Of a stretch of DNA of 64,000 nt, positions 27,161-35,241 are shown piece after piece (position 1 is the stretch's first letter; each line of letters opens with the position of its first letter). The notes beneath the pieces were generated by a model. The model made no database searches. It was given only the letters and a program-made list of their open reading frames with translations, and was not told where the DNA came from. The position numbers were made by a program, and so were the translations under genes. This DNA comes from Roseobacter sp. CCS2 (GTDB taxonomy: Bacteria > Pseudomonadota > Alphaproteobacteria > Rhodobacterales > Rhodobacteraceae): contig NZ_AAYB01000006.1 of assembly GCF_000169435.1 (NCBI RefSeq), forward strand, positions 91,553-155,552. Reading direction: 5' to 3'.

Positions 27161-29014
27161 ATGCTCAAGATTTCAGATATCACATACTCCGTTGAAGGCC
27201 GCACGCTGGTTGAACACGCGACAGTCACAATTCCCACCGGCCACAAGGTCGGGCTTGTAGGGCGCAATGGGTCTGGCAAGACCACGCTTTTCCGGATCAT
27301 CCGGGGCGAAATGGTGCTGGACACGGGCACTGTGAATATCCCCAAAGGCTGGAAAATTGGCGGCGTCAGCCAAGAGGTGCCGGGCAATGAAGTTTCGTTG
27401 ATCAATACGGTGCTGCGTGCCGACACCGAACGCGAAGCCTTGTTGGCCGAGGCCGAAACCGCCACAGACCCCGCCCGCATTGCAGAGGTGCAAACGCGGC
27501 TGGCCGATATCGAAGCATGGTCGGCAGAGGCCCGCGCCGCCACCATCCTGCGCGGCCTTGGCTTTACCCATGAAGAACAACAAATGCCCTGCTCTGCCTT
27601 TTCGGGCGGCTGGCGGATGCGCGTGGCCCTCGCCGCAGTCTTGTTCTCTGAGCCCGACCTGCTGCTACTGGACGAACCGACCAACTACCTCGACCTTGAA
27701 GGTGCGCTTTGGCTTGAGGCGTATCTGGTCAAATACCCCCACACCGTACTGATCGTCAGCCATGATCGCGAACTGCTGAACCGGTCCGTCGGCGGCATTC
27801 TGCATCTCGAAGACAAAGGGCTGATCTACTACACGGGCCCTTACGACACCTTCGCCAAACAACGCGCGGCCAACCGCGCGGTGCAAGCGGCGGCAGCCAA
27901 GAAACAAACCGCGCAGCGCGAGCACCTGCAAGCCTTCGTGTACCGCTTCAAAGCCAAGGCATCAAAAGCCAAACAAGCGCAATCGCGCGTCAAAATGCTG
28001 GAAAAGATGGAAACCATCCGCGCGCCCGAAGATGCCGCGCGCACCGTTTTCACCTTCCCCGAACCCGAAGAACTGTCGCCGCCCATCATTGCCACCGAAG
28101 GCGCAGCGGTGGGCTATGGCAACAACATCGTTCTGCATGACCTGAACTTGCGGATCGACCAGGATGACCGGATCGCGCTGCTGGGCCGCAACGGCGAAGG
28201 CAAGTCAACGCTGTCGAAAATGCTGTCTGACAGGTTGCCCATCGCGCGCGGCAAGATGACGACATCTAATAAACTGCGCATCGGCTTTTTCGCGCAGCAT
28301 CAGGTGGATGAATTGCGGATCGACGAAACCCCGCTTGATCACCTGTTCCGCGAACGCCCGAACGAAGGGCAAGCCAAACTGCGCGCGCGCCTTGCCGGTT
28401 TCGGGCTGGGCGCAGACCAGGCCGATACGGAAGTCGGGCGTCTTTCAGGCGGGCAAAAAGCCCGCCTATCGCTGCTGCTGGCCACCCTGCCCGCCCCGCA
28501 CCTGCTGATCCTTGACGAACCCACAAACCACCTTGATATCGAAAGCCGCGAAGCGCTGGTCGAAGCGCTGACCGCCTATTCCGGCGCCGTTATCCTTGTC
28601 AGCCACGACATGCACCTGCTGTCGATGGTGGCCGACCGGCTATGGCTGGTCAAAGACGGGCATGTGAACCCCTATGACGAAGACCTGCAAGCGTACCGCA
28701 AGATGCTACTGACCCCGGAAAAGCCACGCGAGAAAGACAAGCCAACCCCGGTCAAAACCGCAAAACCATCCCGCGAAGCGCTGATGGCCTTGCGATCAGA
28801 CGTGCGCAAAAACGAAGAGCGGGTTAAAAAGATCAACGACATGCGCGATAAACTCGCCAAAAAGCTGGCCGATCCGGTTCTTTACGAGGATGGCAAAGCA
28901 GGCGAACTTGCGACATGGAACAAGAAATACGCCGAAGTTATGGATGGTCTGGAACGGGCCGAAACCATGTGGATGGCAGCACTTGAAAAGCTTGAAAAAG
29001 CCCAAAATAGCTAA
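27161..29014 (+). CDS. ABC-F family ATPase
   Basis: 617 residues with two ABC domains and no membrane helices, the ABC-F type that acts on ribosomes. Domain 1: Walker A GRNGSGKTT (about 36-44), signature FSGGWRMR, Walker B LLLLDEPTNYLDL. Linker rich in Lys (about 235-275). Domain 2: GRNGEGKST, LSGGQKARLS, LILDEPTNHLDI. A C-terminal coiled coil ends the protein. The layout fits the YheS/Uup branch. The ATG at 27161 begins the conserved MLKISDITYSVEG. A second ABC-F gene is at 50669-52474. Confidence 0.92.
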   Translation: MLKISDITYSVEGRTLVEHATVTIPTGHKVGLVGRNGSGKTTLFRIIRGEMVLDTGTVNIPKGWKIGGVSQEVPGNEVSLINTVLRADTEREALLAEAETATDPARIAEVQTRLADIEAWSAEARAATILRGLGFTHEEQQMPCSAFSGGWRMRVALAAVLFSEPDLLLLDEPTNYLDLEGALWLEAYLVKYPHTVLIVSHDRELLNRSVGGILHLEDKGLIYYTGPYDTFAKQRAANRAVQAAAAKKQTAQREHLQAFVYRFKAKASKAKQAQSRVKMLEKMETIRAPEDAARTVFTFPEPEELSPPIIATEGAAVGYGNNIVLHDLNLRIDQDDRIALLGRNGEGKSTLSKMLSDRLPIARGKMTTSNKLRIGFFAQHQVDELRIDETPLDHLFRERPNEGQAKLRARLAGFGLGADQADTEVGRLSGGQKARLSLLLATLPAPHLLILDEPTNHLDIESREALVEALTAYSGAVILVSHDMHLLSMVADRLWLVKDGHVNPYDEDLQAYRKMLLTPEKPREKDKPTPVKTAKPSREALMALRSDVRKNEERVKKINDMRDKLAKKLADPVLYEDGKAGELATWNKKYAEVMDGLERAETMWMAALEKLEKAQNS

Positions 29015-29101
29015 TCCTCCGTTTTCTTCGCCCCTTCAAACTTTTGCCACAGGCTTCACAACGCTTGCGTCCCAGCGCCAGCATCTGTCAGACAGAACAC
29101 C

Positions 29102-29731
29102 ATGACCGAACTCCCTGCTCTTATCGCAGCCTTCACAACGCTGTTCATCATTATCGACCCGCCGGGTCTGGCGCCTGTCTTCATCGCGCTGACCCAAGGC
29201 ATGGACGCCGCGCAAAGACGCGCGATTGCGATCCGCGCCTTCCTTGTGGCCAGCAGCCTGATGATGGTCTTCCTGTTTCTGGGCGAAGCGGTGCTGGGCT
29301 TCATCGGTATCTCAATGGATGCGTTCCGGATCGCAGGTGGCATCCTCCTATTCCTCACAGCCCTTGATATGCTGTTCCAACGCCGCCAGGCCCGACGCGA
29401 AGACAACGCCGCCGAAGGGCAAGCCGAACACGAAGATGATCCTTCGGTCTTTCCCCTTGCCCTGCCACTGATCGTGGGACCCGGGGCGATCACCACAGTG
29501 ATCTTGCTGGCAGGCGAAGCACAGGGGGCCGCAGATATGGCCGCCATCGCCGGGATCATCATTGGGGTGTTGTTGATCGTGCTGATCGCCTTTCTTGTTG
29601 CCCCCGCAATTGAACGGGCTTTGGGCAAGACCGGGCTGAACATCGTAACCCGCGTCTTGGGCATGTTGCTGGCCGCCCTTGCTGTGCAATTCGTGCTTGA
29701 TGGCCTCAGGGGTTTTGGGATCGGCGGTTAA
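29102..29731 (+). CDS. MarC-family membrane protein
   Basis: 209 residues, six helices. MarC/UPF0056 signature: LFIIIDPPGLAPVFIALTQG (about 16-35), GEAVLGFIGISMDAFRIAGG, PLALPLIVGPGAITTVI. Function unsettled; the old multiple-antibiotic-resistance name is not supported by experiments on E. coli MarC. The gap before it contains a short repeat shared with 46616-46649. Confidence 0.88.
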   Translation: MTELPALIAAFTTLFIIIDPPGLAPVFIALTQGMDAAQRRAIAIRAFLVASSLMMVFLFLGEAVLGFIGISMDAFRIAGGILLFLTALDMLFQRRQARREDNAAEGQAEHEDDPSVFPLALPLIVGPGAITTVILLAGEAQGAADMAAIAGIIIGVLLIVLIAFLVAPAIERALGKTGLNIVTRVLGMLLAALAVQFVLDGLRGFGIGG

Positions 29732-29747
29732 TGCCTATATCAATGTC

Positions 29748-30326
29748 ATGAGCACAGACCAAATCATGCAATTGACCTATCTGGTCCTTCTGGGTGCGGC
29801 CATTGGCGGCAGCGCCATCGTGGCGGGCCGCAGCAATATGGGCAAAATGGCGCAACAAGCCGCCATATGGGCGCTGATCTTTATCGGCGTGATCGGGGCC
29901 TACGGGCTGTGGGAAGACATCAGCGGTGACGTCAACCCACGCCAGGCAATCATCGACGACAGCACCGTCGCGGTGCCACGCGGCAACGACGGGCATTATC
30001 ACCTGACACTGGACATTGACGGCACCCCTGTTGCGTTCGTGGTCGATACAGGTGCCAGCCAAGTTGTTCTGTCACAGCAAGATGCCAGACGGATCGGCAT
30101 TGACCTTGCCGCGCTCAACTACTCTAGCAGCGCAAATACCGCCAATGGCGTTGTGCGCACCGCCCCCGTCATGCTGGACGAAGTTGTTTTGGGCGGCATC
30201 ACCGACCGTAATATTCCGGCGGTGGTCAACGGCGGCGCGATGGATGCATCATTGCTGGGCATGACCTATCTGGGGCTGTATGACCGGATCGAAATCTCAA
30301 ATGGCGAATTGGTGTTAAACAGATGA
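29748..30326 (+). CDS. Retropepsin-like aspartic protease, membrane anchored
   Basis: 192 residues. Two N-terminal hydrophobic segments (residues 8-27 and 38-54) anchor a periplasmic clan AA domain. The catalytic motif is VVDTGASQVVLS with D100, and the second conserved element is LLGMTYL near the C-terminus. One such domain would need to dimerise. Homologues in alphaproteobacteria are annotated as TIGR02281 clan AA proteases. The start ATG at 29748 is 16 bases after the marC stop; the stop overlaps the next small gene (ATGA). Confidence 0.85.
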   Translation: MSTDQIMQLTYLVLLGAAIGGSAIVAGRSNMGKMAQQAAIWALIFIGVIGAYGLWEDISGDVNPRQAIIDDSTVAVPRGNDGHYHLTLDIDGTPVAFVVDTGASQVVLSQQDARRIGIDLAALNYSSSANTANGVVRTAPVMLDEVVLGGITDRNIPAVVNGGAMDASLLGMTYLGLYDRIEISNGELVLNR

Positions 30327-30445
30327 TCCGCGCGATTGCACTGCTTTTGGGCCTTGCGGCCTGCACCCCGCAACCCACAGAACTGCCCGAAGATTTTGAC
30401 CCCAGCTTTGCGTTTTTTCTGCCCCACAACATGTCAGGCGATTAA
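30323..30445 (+). CDS. Tiny lipoprotein
   Basis: 40-residue predicted lipoprotein: MIRAIALLLGLAAC gives a minimal signal with lipobox LAAC (Cys14), followed by 26 residues containing TPQPTELPEDFDPSF. It overlaps the protease stop by ATGA, so it is translationally coupled to it, and its last twelve bases overlap the end of the convergent hydrolase gene. No family recognised. The coupling and the clean lipobox make it more than a chance frame. Confidence 0.6.
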   Translation: MIRAIALLLGLAACTPQPTELPEDFDPSFAFFLPHNMSGD

Positions 30446-31291
30446 GTCTGACCAAATCGCCTTATTGCGCGCCGCGAAAGGCGCGATATGGCCAACCTCA
30501 GTCAAACCATATGCGGCTGGATCAACAACCAACTGTGATCGTGTCGCACCCTGATGATAATCCATCAAACGCCACACGGCATGCGGCGGCACCAACACGT
30601 CGTCCTTGATCGCAACGACCTTCAATGGTGCCTTTAACCCGGTACCATCCGGCAGCGGCAATGTCCGGCCCATCTCTGCTGCAAAAAAGCTGCGCGATGT
30701 ACACCAACGCCGCCACTGCCAGAACACACCCGCCGGGATGTCTGTCCCAAGCCGCAAACGTTTGCCCGGCATGTAACCCGCAATAGCCGTCGCAGGTGGC
30801 CCAACCAAAAACCAATAGGCCGCAGCAGTAAACCGATACGGAAACGGATGATCAGTAATATGCACGGGGCCCGAGGCCACGGTGATGACGCGGTCAATAC
30901 GATCAAGATCCTTTTGAAACTGCATCAGCAAGCCACCCAGCGAATGTCCAATGACCCAAAGCGGTGTTTGGGGAAACATCTCTGCCAGATGGTCACGGGC
31001 GGCCTGTTGATCATGCAACCCCCAATCAACCATTGTCGCGTCTGACGCCTTCATACTGCGCCGGGCCGATGTGCCGAAGTCGCGATAGTCGAAGGTCATA
31101 CAAACGATATTCTGCGTCTTGGCCAACCACCGGGCGAAATCCGCGTAATAGCGTTGCGGCACACCGGTCGCCCCATTGAGAACCGCAACAGCGCGCGGGG
31201 GCTCTGCCGTTAGAAAGACACGCGCCGACAACCTGCGGCCACCGGAATAGAACCACTGCTCTTTGCACTCTATTTCAACATGCATATTCAT
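30434..31291 (-). CDS. Alpha/beta hydrolase under TetR control
   Basis: 285 residues. Serine hydrolase fold: MTFDYRDFGTSARR (about 64-77), nucleophile elbow GHSLGGLL (about 113-120), KDDVLVPP for the acid region, and VGHIAPF for the late His. Substrate unknown; relatives are annotated as predicted alpha/beta hydrolases (COG4757). It is divergent from a TetR-family gene and the two share an intergenic region with two strong palindromes, so it is probably the repressor target. Confidence 0.85.
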   Translation of the reverse strand: MNMHVEIECKEQWFYSGGRRLSARVFLTAEPPRAVAVLNGATGVPQRYYADFARWLAKTQNIVCMTFDYRDFGTSARRSMKASDATMVDWGLHDQQAARDHLAEMFPQTPLWVIGHSLGGLLMQFQKDLDRIDRVITVASGPVHITDHPFPYRFTAAAYWFLVGPPATAIAGYMPGKRLRLGTDIPAGVFWQWRRWCTSRSFFAAEMGRTLPLPDGTGLKAPLKVVAIKDDVLVPPHAVWRLMDYHQGATRSQLVVDPAAYGLTEVGHIAPFAARNKAIWSDLIA

Positions 31292-31310
31292 CTGCGCTCT
31301 CCCTATAGGA

Positions 31311-31328
31311 ATAGACCGGTCGGTCTAT
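31311..31328. promoter_or_regulatory. TetR-type operator 1
   Basis: Perfect 18-bp palindrome ATAGACCG-GT-CGGTCTAT between the divergent hydrolase and tetR genes. The TAGACC....GGTCTA core is the kind of site bound by NemR/LmrA-like TetR repressors. The centre is 29 bases from that of operator 2, nearly three helical turns. Confidence 0.85.
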
Positions 31329-31339
31329 ATTTAGAAGGG

Positions 31340-31357
31340 ATAGACCAAACGGTCTAT
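31340..31357. promoter_or_regulatory. TetR-type operator 2
   Basis: Palindrome ATAGACC-AAAC-GGTCTAT, sharing both seven-base half sites with operator 1. It ends 19 bases before the tetR start, a good position for autoregulation. Confidence 0.85.
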
Positions 31358-31376
31358 TCATGCAATACCACGTTTT

Positions 31377-31919
31377 ATGACAGACACGCGCAGCAGATTG
31401 GTGATTGAAGCAGGGTATCTGTTCCAGCAAAAAGGCTATCACGGCGTTGGCCTGTCGCAGATACTGGAACGGGCTGGCGTGCCAAAAGGATCGCTCTATC
31501 ACTACTTTCCAAACGGCAAAGCCGACCTGGCACTTGCTGCCGCTGACGTCGCCGCGACCGAGGTTTTACGGATTATAGACGCCTCTTTTGAAACGGCAAA
31601 GGATTACCAGGAAGGTGTGACAACCTTCTGCTACAAACTGGCCAAGTATTTCGACATTCACGAAGGCAAGATCGGATGCCCGGTCTCTGCCACCTTGCTG
31701 GGCGGGCCCGACGACGCGGCGTTTCGCGATGCGCTCAAGGGCATATTCGAAAAATGGATGGCCCGGATCACGGCCCACGCTGTGCGTCTGGGCCAACCCG
31801 CACCAGACGCGGCACTGAACGCGCAACGCCTGTTTTTGTCATTGGAAGGATCATGGACACTTGCACGGGCGCAGCGCAACGCTGATGTGATCCGTAACTT
31901 GCCCAGCTTGGTCTGTTAA
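31377..31919 (+). CDS. TetR/AcrR-family transcriptional regulator
   Basis: 180 residues. N-terminal helix-turn-helix (about 1-50): LVIEAGYLFQQKGYHGVGLS and ILERAGVPKGSLYHYFPNGK. The ligand-binding part contains GKIGCPVSATLLGG (about 98-111) and LSLEGSWTLARAQRN, which fit the LmrA/YxaF-type C-terminal domain. It probably represses itself and the divergent hydrolase through the two palindromes just upstream. The inducer is unknown. Confidence 0.9.
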   Translation: MTDTRSRLVIEAGYLFQQKGYHGVGLSQILERAGVPKGSLYHYFPNGKADLALAAADVAATEVLRIIDASFETAKDYQEGVTTFCYKLAKYFDIHEGKIGCPVSATLLGGPDDAAFRDALKGIFEKWMARITAHAVRLGQPAPDAALNAQRLFLSLEGSWTLARAQRNADVIRNLPSLVC

Positions 31920-31921
31920 GG

Positions 31922-32380
31922 TCAGGACCCTTTTTCCGCTTTCTTTGTCCAGCGCCCGCCATCCTGCGCCCAGTATTGCGCAGCGCATCCCGCATCGGTC
32001 AGCGTCTTCCATTGCCCGCGCGCGTGTTCCAACGCAGCATCGTCATGCCCGGCAAACAAGATACAGGCCCGCTCTAAGGCGTTCACTTCATCGGCTGTGA
32101 CATCCGCACCCGCCACGCTCATTACACAGCCAAACCCATCGCTTGGCACATCACCCAGCAAAATAGGCTGATCGGCATCATGCGGCCCACCAGCCATGCC
32201 ATGCGGCTGAAACCCATCTTCGGGGCCTTGCCACAACACATCATCCAGCAGTCTCAACAGGGCCTCATCGCGCCCGCGCACCAGAACACGCCAGCCCGCA
32301 CCGCGTGCCTTGCCAATCAGCATTGGCAAGGTCGCCTCCAACGGGCTATCGGTCAGATGATAGAAAAACACAGCGCCCAT
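31922..32380 (-). CDS. holC: DNA polymerase III subunit chi
   Basis: 152 residues. Clamp-loader accessory subunit that binds SSB. N-terminal GAVFFYHLTDSPLEATLPML (2-21) and RVLVRGRDEALLRLLDDVLW are typical; later FLPHG-like FQPHGMAGGPHDADQPI. The frame is open twelve codons upstream from a TTG, but the ATG at 32380 matches the family start. It lies downstream of pepA on the same strand, a conserved pairing, separated by the double-hairpin repeat. Confidence 0.9.
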   Translation of the reverse strand: MGAVFFYHLTDSPLEATLPMLIGKARGAGWRVLVRGRDEALLRLLDDVLWQGPEDGFQPHGMAGGPHDADQPILLGDVPSDGFGCVMSVAGADVTADEVNALERACILFAGHDDAALEHARGQWKTLTDAGCAAQYWAQDGGRWTKKAEKGS

Positions 32381-32416
32381 CAAACGCCACCCCGTCTGAT
32401 CGTCGCCAACACCCAA

Positions 32417-32475
32417 CTTCTCATGTTCGAAAATACCTTCGGGGGGCCCGGCACGGGCGGGGGCAGACAGCCCCC
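32417..32475 (-). repeat. Double-hairpin intergenic element, copy 2
   Basis: Minus strand: hairpin GGGGGC-tgtct-GCCCCC (32459-32475), second hairpin GCCCG-tgc-CGGGC, then CCCCCGAAGGTATTTT and CGAACATGAGAAG. It lies between pepA and holC, ending 37 bases before the holC ATG. The ATG inside the tail opens a 14-codon frame whose TGA overlaps the holC start. Confidence 0.78.
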
Positions 32476-32500
32476 TCTGCCCTGTCCACAGGCACCCACA

Positions 32501-33967
32501 TCACTGTTCATACTGATCCGCAATCAACCGGTTCAACGCCATCACACCCCAACCCGTGGCCCCCGCAGGTGCAAGCCCGGTTTCTTTTTTCACGCTGGCC
32601 GTGCCCGCAATATCCAAATGCGCCCACGGCACATCCTCTTTCACAAAGCGCTGCAAAAACTGCGCCGCCGTGATCGACCCGGCCATACGCCCACCGACGT
32701 TTTTCATATCCGCAATCCGCGATTTCAGCAGATCATCATAAGCCGGGGCCATGGGCATCCGCCACGCGCCCTCGCCTTCGGCTTTGGCTGCTTTCAGGAA
32801 TGCATCGCTCAACTCATCCGAGTTTGAAAACAGCCCCGCATTCTCGTGCCCCAGCGCCACCAAGATCGCCCCCGTCAACGTCGCCAGATTGATCATACCC
32901 ACAGGCTTGAACCGCTCTTGCGCGTACCACAGCACATCCGCCAGCACCAAACGCCCTTCGGCGTCGGTATTGATAATCTCAACCGTGTCGCCTTTCATGG
33001 ACTTGACCACATCTCCGGGGCGGGTCGCGTTGCCAGACGGCATATTCTCAACCAAGCCGACGAGCCCCACGACATTGGCCTTGGCCTTGCGCAGCGCCAA
33101 GGTGCGCATCACGCCGGCCACAACGCCCGCACCGCCCATATCCATTGTCATGTCTTCCATGCCTGCGGGTGGTTTTAGGCTGATGCCCCCGGTATCAAAA
33201 ACGACACCTTTACCAACCAAGGCAAACGGCGCTTCCTTCCCGCCACCATTCCAAGACATCACAACCACTTTGGACGGGCTGACAGAACCTTGTCCGACGC
33301 TCAAAAGCGTGCGCATGCCAAGCTTGGCCAGTTCATCCTCTTCCAGGATTTCAACGTCCAATCCAAGCTCTTGCATCGCGGCAAGCCGGGCTGCAAAATC
33401 ATCTGTTGTCAGGATATTGGCAGGTTCATTGGTCAAATCACGGGTAAAGAACACACCTTCCGCAATCGCAGCCATCGGTGCGGCTGATTTGGCCACCTCT
33501 TCAGGCTTTGACACCATGAAAGTCACGCCGCCTGCAGGCGTGCTGTCCGCGGTTTTATGCGCGTCAAATTTATACCCACGCAGCGCCAGCCCAAGGGCAA
33601 TTTCATCCGCACGCGCAATGGTGCCCGCCATGACCAGCAAATCCTTGCCGCCTTGTGACTTGGCCAGTTGCGCGCCTGCTTTGCGCGCCTCTTGGCTGCT
33701 GGGGCGACGCCCCAGCTTGACCACACAAACAGCCGCCGCATCCATTCCAGCGGGATAGCCCAGCGATGATACATCCCCTGCCGACATTTTTTCAAACGCC
33801 GCACTGTCCAAAAACCGGGCCAGCGCCTTGCGCGTCAGCGTGTTCACCTTGCGCGCGCCAGCATCCAGTTTTCCGTCGGCATCAACAAAGACAACCACCT
33901 TGCCGGGGGCATCGGCCACCGCATCTAAATCAACCTCTTTGAACTGGATTTCGGCAGGTGTGGTCAT
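32501..33967 (-). CDS. pepA: Leucyl aminopeptidase
   Basis: 488 residues. M17 cytosolic aminopeptidase with two metal ions. Signature NTDAEGRLVLADVLWYA (about 334-350); the catalytic lysine region GKGVVFDTGGISLKPPAGME is seen upstream and DMGGAGVVAGVMR follows. The open frame runs 35 codons further upstream, but the ATG at 33967 follows AGGAGCGACC and begins the N-terminal domain. Possible additional DNA-binding role, as in E. coli PepA, cannot be judged. Confidence 0.94.
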   Translation of the reverse strand: MTTPAEIQFKEVDLDAVADAPGKVVVFVDADGKLDAGARKVNTLTRKALARFLDSAAFEKMSAGDVSSLGYPAGMDAAAVCVVKLGRRPSSQEARKAGAQLAKSQGGKDLLVMAGTIARADEIALGLALRGYKFDAHKTADSTPAGGVTFMVSKPEEVAKSAAPMAAIAEGVFFTRDLTNEPANILTTDDFAARLAAMQELGLDVEILEEDELAKLGMRTLLSVGQGSVSPSKVVVMSWNGGGKEAPFALVGKGVVFDTGGISLKPPAGMEDMTMDMGGAGVVAGVMRTLALRKAKANVVGLVGLVENMPSGNATRPGDVVKSMKGDTVEIINTDAEGRLVLADVLWYAQERFKPVGMINLATLTGAILVALGHENAGLFSNSDELSDAFLKAAKAEGEGAWRMPMAPAYDDLLKSRIADMKNVGGRMAGSITAAQFLQRFVKEDVPWAHLDIAGTASVKKETGLAPAGATGWGVMALNRLIADQYEQ

Positions 33968-34110
33968 GGTCGCTCCTATCGGCATGAGTGTCTGTCGCAC
34001 AATAGGTAGCCCGCACCCGCCCTCTTGACCAGATAGCTGTTGGGTCCCCCGCCGGGTTAGGCTAGTTTGCACGCAAAGAAACGTACAGGCACCACAAAGG
34101 ACACCCCCAA

Positions 34111-35241
34111 TTGGCGCGATTTGACAGATATATGTTGTCGCAACTGATGGTGCTTTTCGGCTTTTTCAGTCTGGTGCTGATCCTGATATACTGGATCAAC
34201 CGGGCCGTGGTGCTGTTTGACCAGTTGATCGCGGATGGGCAATCGGCAGGTGTGTTCCTTGAATTTACAGCCCTTTCCCTGCCGTCTGTCATGCGGCTGG
34301 CCTTGCCGCTGGCAGCCTTTGCCGCCGCTGTCTATGTTACCAACCGCATGTCAACTGAATCGGAACTGACCGTCGTGCAGGCGACGGGTTATTCGCCGTT
34401 CCGCTTGGCACGGCCGGTTTTGTATTTTGGGATCATTGTTGCGCTGATGATGTCGGCTTTGATGCATTTTCTGGTTCCGATGAGCGCGGCACGCCTTGCC
34501 GACCGGCAGGCCGAGATTGCGCAAAACATCACCGCCCGCCTATTGACCGAAGGGCAGTTTCTGGAACCTATCAACGGTGTCACCTTTTACATCCGCGATA
34601 TTACGCCTGCCGGTGAATTGCAGGATATCTTTCTATCCGACACCCGCTCTGACGCAGAGCAGGTCACATACACCGCGACGAAGGCATTCTTGGTGCGTGA
34701 TAACGACACCATCCAACTGGTGATGCTTGATGGCATGGTGCAGACCTTGCGCACCGAAAATCAACGCCTGTTCACAACGACATTTGACGATTTTGCCTAT
34801 AACATCAGCGACCTGATCCGCCAGCCGCGCAATCGTGGGCGCAGAGACGCGTATCTATTCACATGGGAATTGCTGAACCCAACCCCTGCGCTAGAAGCGG
34901 AAACGGGGCGCGATGCCGCTCGCCTGATTTCGCTTGGGCATGACCGGTTCAGCCAGTCCATCTTGGGGATTGTCGCAGCCCTGCTTGGCTTTTCGGCGCT
35001 GATGGTCGGCGGGTACAGCCGCTTTGGTGTGTGGAAACAGATCATCGGTGCGATTTTCCTGATCATTGTCGTCAAAGCCGTCGAAACCACCGGCCTGCGC
35101 ATTGCGCGCAGTGACCCGCAACTGTGGATGGTGGCATATCTGCAAAGTGCGGTTGGTTTCGTCATGATCTGGTTTCTGCTGTTCTGGGCCGGCCGGCCAT
35201 ACCTGTTCAAGCGCCGCATCAAAGAGGTGGCCGCGCCATGA
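34111..35241 (+). CDS. lptF: LPS export system permease LptF
   Basis: 376 residues. Inner-membrane half of the LptB2FG transporter that extracts lipopolysaccharide. N-terminal helices with FDRYMLSQLMVLFGFFSLV and YWINRAVVLFDQLI; YVTNRMSTESELTVVQATGYSP (about 76-97) is the coupling-helix region. A periplasmic beta-jellyroll follows (about 130-250), then three C-terminal helices. The start is TTG with AAGG about ten bases upstream; no ATG lies nearby. The stop overlaps the lptG ATG (ATGA). Confidence 0.94.
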   Translation: MARFDRYMLSQLMVLFGFFSLVLILIYWINRAVVLFDQLIADGQSAGVFLEFTALSLPSVMRLALPLAAFAAAVYVTNRMSTESELTVVQATGYSPFRLARPVLYFGIIVALMMSALMHFLVPMSAARLADRQAEIAQNITARLLTEGQFLEPINGVTFYIRDITPAGELQDIFLSDTRSDAEQVTYTATKAFLVRDNDTIQLVMLDGMVQTLRTENQRLFTTTFDDFAYNISDLIRQPRNRGRRDAYLFTWELLNPTPALEAETGRDAARLISLGHDRFSQSILGIVAALLGFSALMVGGYSRFGVWKQIIGAIFLIIVVKAVETTGLRIARSDPQLWMVAYLQSAVGFVMIWFLLFWAGRPYLFKRRIKEVAAP

